This document shows, piece by piece, positions 46,039 through 52,995 of a stretch of 64,000 nucleotides of DNA (position 1 is its first letter; the number at the start of each line of letters is the position of its first letter). The notes below the pieces were generated by a model. The model had not been told where the DNA came from. It ran no database searches and saw only the letters and a list, made by a program, of their open reading frames with translations. The translations under genes and the position numbers were made by a program. Source of the DNA: an uncultured Lachnospiraceae bacterium (GTDB lineage Bacteria > Bacillota > Clostridia > Lachnospirales > Lachnospiraceae); contig CAJTMB010000006.1 of assembly GCA_910577105.1 (NCBI GenBank), positions 1 through 64,000 of the forward strand, given 5' to 3'.

Positions 46039-47271
46039 ATGGAAGTAAGGGATGAAAAACTGGAAAAAGAAACAGAACACCAGATGCGCGTTATGCTGAA
46101 GGGTGCGGCAGAAGTGGTGGGAGAGGAGGAACTTCGGCAGAAGGTGGAGCAGTCTATCCGTACGGGAAAGCCTCTTCGCGTAAAGTTTGGGATGGACCCC
46201 AGTGCGCCGGATATCCATCTGGGACATGCGGTTGTTTTGCGGAAATTAAAACAGATGCAGGATTTGGGGCATCGCATTATAGTGGTTATCGGGGATGTGA
46301 CAGCGCGTATCGGAGACCCTACCGGGAAATCAAAAGGGAGAAGGGCGTTGAGCGACAAAGAGGTGATGGATAATGCGCAGACATATCTGGAGCAGATTTT
46401 TCAAATCATGGACAGGGAAAAGACCGAGGTATACTTTAACGGAGAGTGGCTGGAACTTTTGAAGCTGGAGGAAATTCTGCACCTGGCCTCTACGGTTACG
46501 GTTGCAAGGCTTCTGGAGCGGGATGATTTCCAAAACCGCTACAAAAACAATGTGCCAATCGGACTGCATGAATTTTTTTACCCGTTGATGCAGGCGTATG
46601 ACTCCGTGGCAATCGAAGCCGATATTGAATTGGGAGGCACGGACCAGACCTTCAACATCCTAATGGGCAGGAACTTGCAAAAATCACAGGGGCTTTCGCC
46701 GCAGGCTGCCATCTTTATGCCGCTTTTGGTGGGGCTGGACGGCGTGGAAAAAATGAGCAAGAGCCTGAACAATTATATCGGTGTGAAGGAAGACGCAAAG
46801 GTCATGTTTAAAAAAGCCATGGAAGTGCCGGACGCCTTGATTATCCGTTACTTTGAACTGACTACCGATGAAATGCCGGAAAGAATCGATGTCATTAAGG
46901 AGGAGCTTGCAGCAGGAAAAAATCCAAGGGATGTCAAACTGGAACTGGCGGAAATCATTACAAGGCTGTACCATGGGGAGGAGGAAACCGAACGGGCCAA
47001 GGTTTATTATCACGAAGCATTCGGAAGAAAACAAAACCCGGAAGACGTTCCGGAACTGGCAATCCCCGCGGAATGCGGGACGCTGCGCGGTCTTCTCCCT
47101 GCAGCAGCAGCCGGTCTGGGACTCAGCAGCAGTGAACTCAGGCGCATTGCAAACCAAGGCGGTATCAGGATAAACGGTACGCGCACAGACAGTCTGGAAA
47201 TACCGGTTGCAGACGGTGATGTCCTTAAGATTGGGAAGAAGAATTTTTTAAGGCTTCGTAAAATGCCCTGA
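46039..47271 (+). CDS. tyrS: Tyrosyl-tRNA synthetase
   Basis: 410 residues, start after GAAAGAAGGAAG. Class I core with PDIHLGHAVVL (HIGH motif, about 53-63), DLGHRIIVVIGDVTARIGDP, GGTDQTFN (near 199) and EKMSKSLNN (KMSKS, about 236-244), then a C-terminal S4-like RNA-binding domain (LSSSELRRIANQGGIRINGT, about 360-379). It charges tRNA-Tyr. This longer form (TyrZ-like order with the S4 tail) is common in Clostridia. Its last 47 bases run antisense to the end of the HAD phosphatase gene. Confidence 0.97.
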   Translation: MEVRDEKLEKETEHQMRVMLKGAAEVVGEEELRQKVEQSIRTGKPLRVKFGMDPSAPDIHLGHAVVLRKLKQMQDLGHRIIVVIGDVTARIGDPTGKSKGRRALSDKEVMDNAQTYLEQIFQIMDREKTEVYFNGEWLELLKLEEILHLASTVTVARLLERDDFQNRYKNNVPIGLHEFFYPLMQAYDSVAIEADIELGGTDQTFNILMGRNLQKSQGLSPQAAIFMPLLVGLDGVEKMSKSLNNYIGVKEDAKVMFKKAMEVPDALIIRYFELTTDEMPERIDVIKEELAAGKNPRDVKLELAEIITRLYHGEEETERAKVYYHEAFGRKQNPEDVPELAIPAECGTLRGLLPAAAAGLGLSSSELRRIANQGGIRINGTRTDSLEIPVADGDVLKIGKKNFLRLRKMP

Positions 47272-48031
47272 TGTTTTCAAAAGCGTAGGTGGGCCTGTAT
47301 TCGGAACATGCTGTTTCTTTGGGAGTGGCTTCTCCGGTATATACCACGCAGGTATCCACGCCGGCATTAATGCCGCATGCAATGTCCGTGTAGAGCCTGT
47401 CGCCGATTACAATGGTTTCTTCCGGTGTAAAGTGTGATTTTTGGATGCAGACATCAACAAATGAGCGCGAAGGCTTTCCAAGATAAACAGGTATTCTGCC
47501 GGTGCAGGAGGTAAGCATCTGACAGATGGAGCCGCAATCGGGAATGAACCCGAAACCGGAAGGGCAGCATAAGTCAGAGTTGGTGGCATAAAAAGGGATT
47601 TCAGGGTTGGAAAGAAGCAGGCAGGCATTCTCCAGCTTTTTGTAGGTGAGTGAGTTGTCAAAACAGACAAGGACACATTCAGCACCCGCAGGATTGTCCG
47701 TAACAGTAAGTCCGTTTTTGGCCAGTTCCGCCATATAAGAATCCGTTCCCACCACAAAAAGGGTTTTGCCTTCAAAATGCTCTTTCATATAAGCAATCGT
47801 CATATAGCCGGAAGTGATAAAAAAGTCCGCACTGGTTTCAAGATGAAAACAGCGGGAAAATTTCCGAACGTAGTCCTCGTTACTCATGGTAGAGTTGTTA
47901 GTTATAAAAAAAGACATTCCGCCGATTTTCTCAATGTATGCCAGTAAATCCGCGCTGCCGTCAAACAAGTCATTGTCGAGGGCAAGTGTTCCGTCAATAT
48001 CAAATAAAAATAACTTTTTATCGTTTAACAT
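47225..48031 (-). CDS. HAD-superfamily (IIA, NagD-type) phosphatase
   Basis: 268 residues from the ATG at 48031 (MLNDKKLFLFDIDGTL); GGAAAGGATTATTATT precedes it, and the longer frame is ignored. HAD motif I DIDGTLALDN (near 10-19), motif II FFITNNST (near 42-49), a C2-type cap (about 80-180), motif III/IV in LGKPSRSF and GDRLYTDIACGINAG (about 215-229). It removes phosphate from a small sugar or nucleotide phosphate with Mg2+; the exact substrate is unknown. Its 3' end overlaps tyrS antisense by 47 bases. Confidence 0.9.
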   Translation of the reverse strand: MLNDKKLFLFDIDGTLALDNDLFDGSADLLAYIEKIGGMSFFITNNSTMSNEDYVRKFSRCFHLETSADFFITSGYMTIAYMKEHFEGKTLFVVGTDSYMAELAKNGLTVTDNPAGAECVLVCFDNSLTYKKLENACLLLSNPEIPFYATNSDLCCPSGFGFIPDCGSICQMLTSCTGRIPVYLGKPSRSFVDVCIQKSHFTPEETIVIGDRLYTDIACGINAGVDTCVVYTGEATPKETACSEYRPTYAFENIRAFYEALKNSSSQS

Positions 48032-48104
48032 AATAATAATCCTTTCCGGGTAGTTGGTATCAGTATAACATCGATAATAGTTTGTGGCAATAAGGGTATA
48101 AATA

Positions 48105-48113
48105 TGATATAAT
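48105..48113 (+). promoter_or_regulatory. Extended -10 promoter before xth
   Basis: TGATATAAT at 48105-48113. The upstream TTGTGG at 48082 is too far for a normal -35, so the extended -10 probably carries the activity. The structured leader begins two bases later. Confidence 0.55.
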
Positions 48114-48114
48114 A

Positions 48115-48264
48115 GCCGCAAAGGAAAAACAAGCGACTGCGGAGCAGGCATTTGTTTTTCCTGCGGCATTAACGAGCAAACGTCCGATGAAATCGGACAA
48201 AGAGCACGCCAGTGCGGGTTTGCGAGTAAAGAAAAGGGTTGCAAAGGAAAAACAAGCGACTGCG
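48115..48264 (+). ncRNA. Structured 5' leader of xth with a 24-base direct repeat
   Basis: A long hairpin pairs the GCCGCAAAGGAAAAACAA region (48115-48132) with its complement ending in TGCGGC at 48167. A three-way-junction-like unit follows: GCAAAC (48176) with GTTTGC (about 48218), enclosing GTCCGAT-GAA-ATCGGAC and GCAC-GCCA-GTGC. The 24 bases starting GCAAAGGAAAAACAAG at 48118 are repeated exactly at 48241-48264, directly before the ribosome site. The unit could be a repeat element captured in the leader or a regulatory RNA. No known riboswitch matches from memory. Confidence 0.7.
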
Positions 48265-48280
48265 AAGTGTGGAGGAAAAT

Positions 48281-49033
48281 ATGAAGCTGGTATCTTGGAA
48301 TGTGAACGGTCTGCGGGCCTGTATGGATAAAGGATTTATGGATTTTTTTAAGGAAGCGGATGCGGATGTCTTCTGTATTCAGGAGTCCAAATTACAGGAA
48401 GGGCAGATTGCACTTGATATGCCCGGTTACTATCAATATTGGAATTATGCAGAGAAAAAGGGATATTCGGGGACGGCATTGTTTTCCAAAACAGAGCCGC
48501 TTCTTGTGACAAACGGAATCGGCATTGCAGAGCATGATAAGGAGGGCAGGGTAATTACGGCGGAATACCCTGACTTTTATGTGGTGACCGTTTACACACC
48601 CAATTCCCAGCGGGAACTGGCCAGACTTAACTACCGCATGGAATGGGAGGAAGCCTTTCGGGATTATTTAAAAAAGCTTGAGGAGAAAAAGCCCGTGATT
48701 TTTTGCGGGGACCTCAATGTCGCCCACAAAGAGATTGATTTGAAAAATCCCAAAACCAATCGTCGCAATGCGGGATTTACGGATGAGGAGAGGGCATGTT
48801 TTACAAAGCTTCTGGAAACAGGATTTATAGATACATTCCGATACTTTTATCCCGATGTGCAAGGTGTTTATTCCTGGTGGTCCTATATGTTTAAAGCCAG
48901 GGAAAAGAATGCGGGATGGCGTATTGATTATTTTGTGGCATCAGGAAGTCTGGCAGACAGGTTTGAAAGCGCTTCCATCCACACACAAATCATGGGTTCA
49001 GACCATTGTCCGGTGGAACTGGTTATAAAATAG
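48281..49033 (+). CDS. xth: Exodeoxyribonuclease III (AP endonuclease)
   Basis: 250 residues from the ATG at 48281 (MKLVSWNVNGLR), with GTGTGGAGG just upstream; the frame from 48239 starts inside the leader repeat. Exonuclease-endonuclease-phosphatase motifs: WNVNGLR (residues 5-11), QESKLQEGQ (near 35), YTPNSQ (near 108), CGDLNVAH (near 144-151) and GSDHCPVEL at the end. It cuts DNA at abasic sites and degrades 3' ends during base excision repair. It is flanked by its structured leader and a strong terminator, so it forms a single-gene unit. Confidence 0.95.
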   Translation: MKLVSWNVNGLRACMDKGFMDFFKEADADVFCIQESKLQEGQIALDMPGYYQYWNYAEKKGYSGTALFSKTEPLLVTNGIGIAEHDKEGRVITAEYPDFYVVTVYTPNSQRELARLNYRMEWEEAFRDYLKKLEEKKPVIFCGDLNVAHKEIDLKNPKTNRRNAGFTDEERACFTKLLETGFIDTFRYFYPDVQGVYSWWSYMFKAREKNAGWRIDYFVASGSLADRFESASIHTQIMGSDHCPVELVIK

Positions 49034-49046
49034 AAAGAAAACAGCG

Positions 49047-49082
49047 GTATGCCTTCCGGGTTTGCGGAGGCATACTTTTTTT
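49047..49082 (+). terminator. Intrinsic terminator of xth
   Basis: GTATGCCT pairs with AGGCATAC (49047-49074), followed by eight T. Its T-run directly abuts the SigV-like promoter. Confidence 0.88.
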
Positions 49083-49110
49083 GAAACTTTTCGCTCGTTT
49101 CATTTATCTA
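49082..49110 (+). promoter_or_regulatory. ECF-sigma type promoter of sigV-rsiV
   Basis: TGAAAC at 49082-49087 and TATCTA at 49105-49110 with 17 bases between, near the TGAAAC-17-CGTCTA consensus remembered for SigV-type factors. It would allow autoregulation of the operon. Confidence 0.6.
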
Positions 49111-49150
49111 TATAGTATAAGAAAAAAGGATAGAAAGGTGCGTATCGGCA

Positions 49151-49651
49151 ATGAGGCAAATATTATATGAAAAGTTAGTCCGGTATATCGTCGAAAACCA
49201 GGACAGATTTTACCGGATGGCATACAGTTATACCGGTAATAAAGAAGATGCTCTGGATGCTGTCCAGAATGCTGTCTGTAAAGCATTGGAAGCATATGAA
49301 AGCATAAAAAATGCAGATGCGGTCAGGACCTGGTTTTACCGGATACTGACAAATGAGTGCTTTGCGATTATAAAAAAACGCAATAAAATAGTGTTGTTTG
49401 ATGATTATGGCGGACAAGCGGAGGTATATTGCGAACAGGCTTACGGGCAGGGAGAGGATATCAGAAAAGAACTGAATAAACTGGAACCGGACACACGCGC
49501 AATTATCATACTCAGGTATTTCGAGGAATTATCTTTAAAAGAAGTATCCGGTATTATGAATCTAAACCTAAGTACGGTCAAGACAAAACTTTACAGGGGA
49601 TTAAAGACGTTAAGGGAAAACATTCAGGAGGCAGCCTTATGGGAAAATTAG
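49151..49651 (+). CDS. sigV: ECF-type RNA polymerase sigma factor (SigV-like)
   Basis: 166 residues. Region 2 is at about 15-85 (RMAYSYTGNKEDALDAVQNA, AVRTWFYRILTNEC) and region 4 at about 110-155 (LEPDTRAIIILRYFEELSLK, MNLNLSTVKTKLYRGLKTLR). There is no region 1.1 or 3, as in other extracytoplasmic-function factors. In Bacillus SigV answers lysozyme and cell-envelope damage. The partner gene downstream overlaps by 13 bases and is RsiV-like, which supports the call. Predicted to recognise its own promoter at 49082. Confidence 0.88.
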   Translation: MRQILYEKLVRYIVENQDRFYRMAYSYTGNKEDALDAVQNAVCKALEAYESIKNADAVRTWFYRILTNECFAIIKKRNKIVLFDDYGGQAEVYCEQAYGQGEDIRKELNKLEPDTRAIIILRYFEELSLKEVSGIMNLNLSTVKTKLYRGLKTLRENIQEAALWEN

Positions 49652-50541
49652 AAAAAATGAAGGAAGAATATGATTATATTGATGTGCCAGAGGAACTTGG
49701 CGTGCGGATACAACGGGAGATAGCAAAATCGCTAAAACAAAAGTCAGGAAAAAACGGTGCAGCCCGAAAGAACAGTCTCAGTAAGGGAATCCGTATAATG
49801 GTAACGGCGGCAGCAGCTGTATGCATTATTTTTATCGTCGTTTTGAATACCAATCCGGTTTTTGCAAAAGAAGCTGCCGTACTGCCGGGCATTGGAAATA
49901 TTGCCCGCCTGTTTACCTTCCGCTCTTATGAGACGGAAATGGATGGAATAGGAATTTCGGTTGACGTTCCGTTTATTGACCTTCCGTCGGTTGAAATGAT
50001 TGCAGAGGATACAGGGGTCGTAACAGGAGAATTGAATCAGGAAATGTATCGTCTGTGTGGGAAATACGCCGAGAATGCCGCTTTACGCGCTGAAGAATAC
50101 AGAACAGCCTTTTTGGAAACCGGCGGAACAGAGGAGGAATGGGAGGCTCATAATATCCGGATTACGGTAAGTTATGAAATAAAACAGCAAAATGACACAT
50201 ACCTTTCCTTTATCATAAGGGGAACGGATAATTGGGCAAATGTATATCAGGATACAAAATATTATAATTTAAATGTGAGTACAGGAAAAACAGTGACTTT
50301 AGAGGATTTGCTTGGCAGCGGTTTTAGGGAATTGGTGAATGAAAGCATTCGGGAACAAATATCCGAGAGAGAAATGGCGGGGGAGGTATTTTGGGAAACG
50401 GATAAAGGCGGCTTTGCAGGTATCTCTGAAGATGTTAATTTTTATATCAATGAAAGCAATCATCCGGTTATTGTTTTTGAAAAATATGAAATAGCCCCCG
50501 GTTCATCGGGAGAAATAGAATTTGAAATTGTAAACAGATAG
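49639..50541 (+). CDS. rsiV: Anti-sigma factor RsiV-like (DUF3298)
   Basis: 300 residues, start after CAGGAGGCAGCCTT, overlapping sigV. A basic cytoplasmic N-terminus (1-50) that should bind the sigma factor is followed by one membrane helix (about 53-72, VTAAAAVCIIFIVVLNTNPV). The extracellular region contains a DUF4163/DUF3298-type fold (about 115-300; SYEIKQQNDTYLSFIIRGTD, TVTLEDLLGSGF). In the studied RsiV this domain binds lysozyme, triggering proteolysis and release of SigV. A terminator-like palindrome follows. Confidence 0.88.
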   Translation: MGKLEKMKEEYDYIDVPEELGVRIQREIAKSLKQKSGKNGAARKNSLSKGIRIMVTAAAAVCIIFIVVLNTNPVFAKEAAVLPGIGNIARLFTFRSYETEMDGIGISVDVPFIDLPSVEMIAEDTGVVTGELNQEMYRLCGKYAENAALRAEEYRTAFLETGGTEEEWEAHNIRITVSYEIKQQNDTYLSFIIRGTDNWANVYQDTKYYNLNVSTGKTVTLEDLLGSGFRELVNESIREQISEREMAGEVFWETDKGGFAGISEDVNFYINESNHPVIVFEKYEIAPGSSGEIEFEIVNR

Positions 50542-50564
50542 GCCTATTTATAGCCATAAAACAG

Positions 50565-50588
50565 ACCGCCCGTCTGACGGGCGGTGTT
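50565..50588. terminator. Palindromic hairpin between rsiV and the XRE gene
   Basis: ACCGCCCGTC at 50565-50574 and its complement form an almost perfect palindrome. There is a T-rich stretch on the minus-strand side, so it may end transcripts from either side. Confidence 0.65.
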
Positions 50589-50590
50589 GG

Positions 50591-50902
50591 CTAAAGGCTT
50601 TCAAGCAAAGCAATAATGCTCTGCCTTACTTCAGGCTTTATCTGGCGGAGCTTTTTTAATGTCAGCAGTTCAACCCCTGTGGGGGTAAAACCTTCACCTG
50701 CAGTTTCGGATTCCGATTGATATCCTACAAGATAATCAATGGAAACGCCGAAAAAGTGGGCAAACTCTTTCAAGGTGCTGATGTCCGGCTCGGCCAAATC
50801 GTTTTCGTATTTGTATATGGATTGCTGGCTGAGGTTAAACTTTTCTGCCAGTGCCTGCTGGCTCAATCCGCTGTTTGTCCTAAGCTGTTTTAAGTTCGTC
50901 AA
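50591..50902 (-). CDS. XRE-family transcriptional regulator
   Basis: 103 residues, minus strand, TTG start at 50902 with AAAGGAGGGATACC upstream. The N-terminal 65 residues are a complete XRE helix-turn-helix (LKQLRTNSGLSQQALAEKFN, SQQSIYKYENDLAEPDI, FGVSIDYLVGY). The C-terminal part is a short helical extension that may form the dimer interface. It is divergent from the small membrane gene at 51074. The AT-rich stretch between them, with a small ACAAC/GTTGT inverted repeat at about 50989-51005, could be its operator. Targets are unknown. Confidence 0.88.
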   Translation of the reverse strand: MTNLKQLRTNSGLSQQALAEKFNLSQQSIYKYENDLAEPDISTLKEFAHFFGVSIDYLVGYQSESETAGEGFTPTGVELLTLKKLRQIKPEVRQSIIALLESL

Positions 50903-51073
50903 GGTATCCCTCCTTTTTACGGTACTTAGTATATAGATTATTGTAATTTCTATTTATGACATTTAATAAATCCTAATAGTAGTTATATACAACAATAAAA
51001 AGTTGTGATATGATGAGTACAGGAAGAGAATCCAATACTCACGGCAAAGTCATCCCGGCATGGAGGATTAAGA

Positions 51074-51316
51074 ATGAGAAGACAAAGGAGAACAAGAATA
51101 AGAATGCTTTTGGCAGTGTTATTTTTTGCGGTAATGATGGGTGCTGCTGTAATGACAATATACGGCAGGGAAAAGGTATCTAAAAAATCAGAAGCGGAAA
51201 ATACTATATGGAATAAATACACGATTGACCGTGACGAACAATTTTGCACTATTTATGAATGTGAGGATGGGGATAACATTTATTATATTATGAAGTGGAT
51301 TATAAGAAGACAATGA
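51074..51316 (+). CDS. Small single-pass membrane protein
   Basis: 80 residues, start after GGAGGATTAAGA. A very basic start (MRRQRRTRIRM) and one hydrophobic segment (about 11-30) are followed by a short hydrophilic tail containing CTIYECEDGDNIYYI with two cysteines. The gene has a TATGAT -10 box near 51008 and a strong terminator behind it, so it looks expressed as a single unit. No family is recognised. Its position opposite the XRE regulator suggests it may be controlled by it. Confidence 0.65.
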   Translation: MRRQRRTRIRMLLAVLFFAVMMGAAVMTIYGREKVSKKSEAENTIWNKYTIDRDEQFCTIYECEDGDNIYYIMKWIIRRQ

Positions 51317-51318
51317 AA

Positions 51319-51357
51319 AAATGCCACGGCAAAAGAAACCGGCCGTGGCATTTTTTT
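51319..51357. terminator. Bidirectional intrinsic terminator
   Basis: ATGCCACGGC pairs with GCCGTGGCAT around a loop of ten or so bases. Seven T follow on the plus strand and six on the minus strand, so it serves the small membrane gene and the lipoprotein gene. Confidence 0.88.
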
Positions 51358-51375
51358 GTTGTCAGAAAACAGAGA

Positions 51376-52983
51376 TTATTCCAAATCAGGACTCCATTCA
51401 ATATCCGAACCGTCACCGGAGCCGCCGGAAGGCGGTGTAGGGCTGGGTGGTGCAGGCGGGTCAGGAGTAGGCGTGGGAGCCGGGTCAGGAGCCGGGGCAG
51501 GAGTCGGGCCCGGTTGGGAGGGCGGTGAGGGAACCGGTGTCTGGCCCGGCGTCTGGTTCGGTGTTTCTTCCGGAACCGGTGTCTGCTCCGAAGATTGTGG
51601 AGGAGCCGACTCCGGTGTCTGGGCAGGTTTGGATGAGGACGCCGGTTTTTGGGAGGTGGCAGGTTTGGACGAGGACGCCGGCTTTTCAGGAAGCGTTTCC
51701 ATACTGCCGCGCACGGAATGACTTGCCGATTCTTCCATTCCTACATTCTCATTTTGAAGTATGGAAGAGTAAGAGACTTCGCCCAGCGGGTCCGCTGCCG
51801 CAAAATCTTTTACGGAACCTGCTATATGCCATACTTTTCCGTCAAACCATTCAATATTGGAATCATAAATCCGAATCTGTGGTGATGCATCATCAATTGA
51901 ATCGGATGGAACCGAATGTTCAATGCTGTATGGGGTAAAAACGGGATAAGTTTTCAATCCCCAGAATGCAGCATCAAAAACTACCTCGGCTGACTCGGGA
52001 ACATGCATGGTTAAATATTTCTTGCCCGATGCATCATAGGCATATACGATTTGGCCTTCCGGAAGGGAGGACGGCTGTGTAAGCGTGGTTCGCCCCAAAT
52101 TGTCAAATTCACCATAGTAGGAAGTAAAGGAAAAGCTTTCACGGTTGCCCCAAAGAGACAGAATGTCTGCCGCATCCGAACCCAGATATGCCCTGCAATC
52201 GTAAGAGCCACTGTTTACGCCATTCTCAAAAAAACCCTGTTCGTGGTAAATATCTCCGTCAGATGCCAGACAGAGCCATGTTTCATAAGCGCCCTGATAG
52301 TCCCCGTCAACCAAATTTGTCTGAAGCAGATAAATGGAATCAGACTGTTTTTGCAGATGCAGTACTTCACCATTTGGCTGTGTCAGCCATACGGCTGTAT
52401 AGCGTGTACCGTTTTCGTTGTAGCCTGCTTCCACACAAAAGAGGGAACCGTCTTCGTTTTCCAGATAATAGCGTCTGTGGCCGACATCCAACTTGGGCAT
52501 CATGGTAAAAAACCATGCATCATCAAGCAACATGGCAACACCGTCGTCAAGATAACCGTCAATGCTTAGGTTGTTATACAATTGTTGTACCGATTCTGCT
52601 ATGGCGGTTTCTTCTTCTGCTATGTTTACCGTGAGGTTTTCCAGTTGAACCAGGAATTCTTCATTTCCAAAAAGGCGGTATGCCTGTTCCAGCAAATCCC
52701 GTTTTCTACGAATCATATTGGACTGTCCATACAGTTCAGCAAGTGAGAACACATCAGAAACGTCTGCCGAACCGGCAGAATATTTTTCTTCATAAAGTAA
52801 TATGGATTGTTCCAGTTCGGTAAGTGCGGGCTGTGCCAGGTGCTCGTCCATAGTCCCATTGCCGGAGACACTATCACTTATATATTTTTGTGCAACGCCG
52901 CATCCTGAAACCACAGAAAAAAGTGTCAGGAGGGCAAGAACCCATAAGGCTCTGCGGGGGTTGTCGATAAATTTATTTTTCAT
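51376..52983 (-). CDS. Secreted lipoprotein with proline-rich C-terminal tail
   Basis: 535 residues, minus strand, start after AGGAGGAGAATGAC. An N-terminal signal with lipobox (VVSGC, Cys at about 28) indicates lipid anchoring. Residues 50-110 resemble a short helical repeat region; 130-385 is a beta-rich domain of no known family. The last 120 residues are low complexity: repeats of KPASSSKPA and then PTPAPAP-type proline stretches, which probably span the cell wall. It lies 12 bases behind the glucosaminidase gene on the same strand, so both are likely cotranscribed. Confidence 0.85.
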   Translation of the reverse strand: MKNKFIDNPRRALWVLALLTLFSVVSGCGVAQKYISDSVSGNGTMDEHLAQPALTELEQSILLYEEKYSAGSADVSDVFSLAELYGQSNMIRRKRDLLEQAYRLFGNEEFLVQLENLTVNIAEEETAIAESVQQLYNNLSIDGYLDDGVAMLLDDAWFFTMMPKLDVGHRRYYLENEDGSLFCVEAGYNENGTRYTAVWLTQPNGEVLHLQKQSDSIYLLQTNLVDGDYQGAYETWLCLASDGDIYHEQGFFENGVNSGSYDCRAYLGSDAADILSLWGNRESFSFTSYYGEFDNLGRTTLTQPSSLPEGQIVYAYDASGKKYLTMHVPESAEVVFDAAFWGLKTYPVFTPYSIEHSVPSDSIDDASPQIRIYDSNIEWFDGKVWHIAGSVKDFAAADPLGEVSYSSILQNENVGMEESASHSVRGSMETLPEKPASSSKPATSQKPASSSKPAQTPESAPPQSSEQTPVPEETPNQTPGQTPVPSPPSQPGPTPAPAPDPAPTPTPDPPAPPSPTPPSGGSGDGSDIEWSPDLE

Positions 52984-52995
52984 GTCATTCTCCTC

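Noticed and set aside
51356..51721. Gly-rich plus-strand frame
   Set aside because: Antisense of the proline-rich lipoprotein tail; the glycine pattern is the complement of proline codons.
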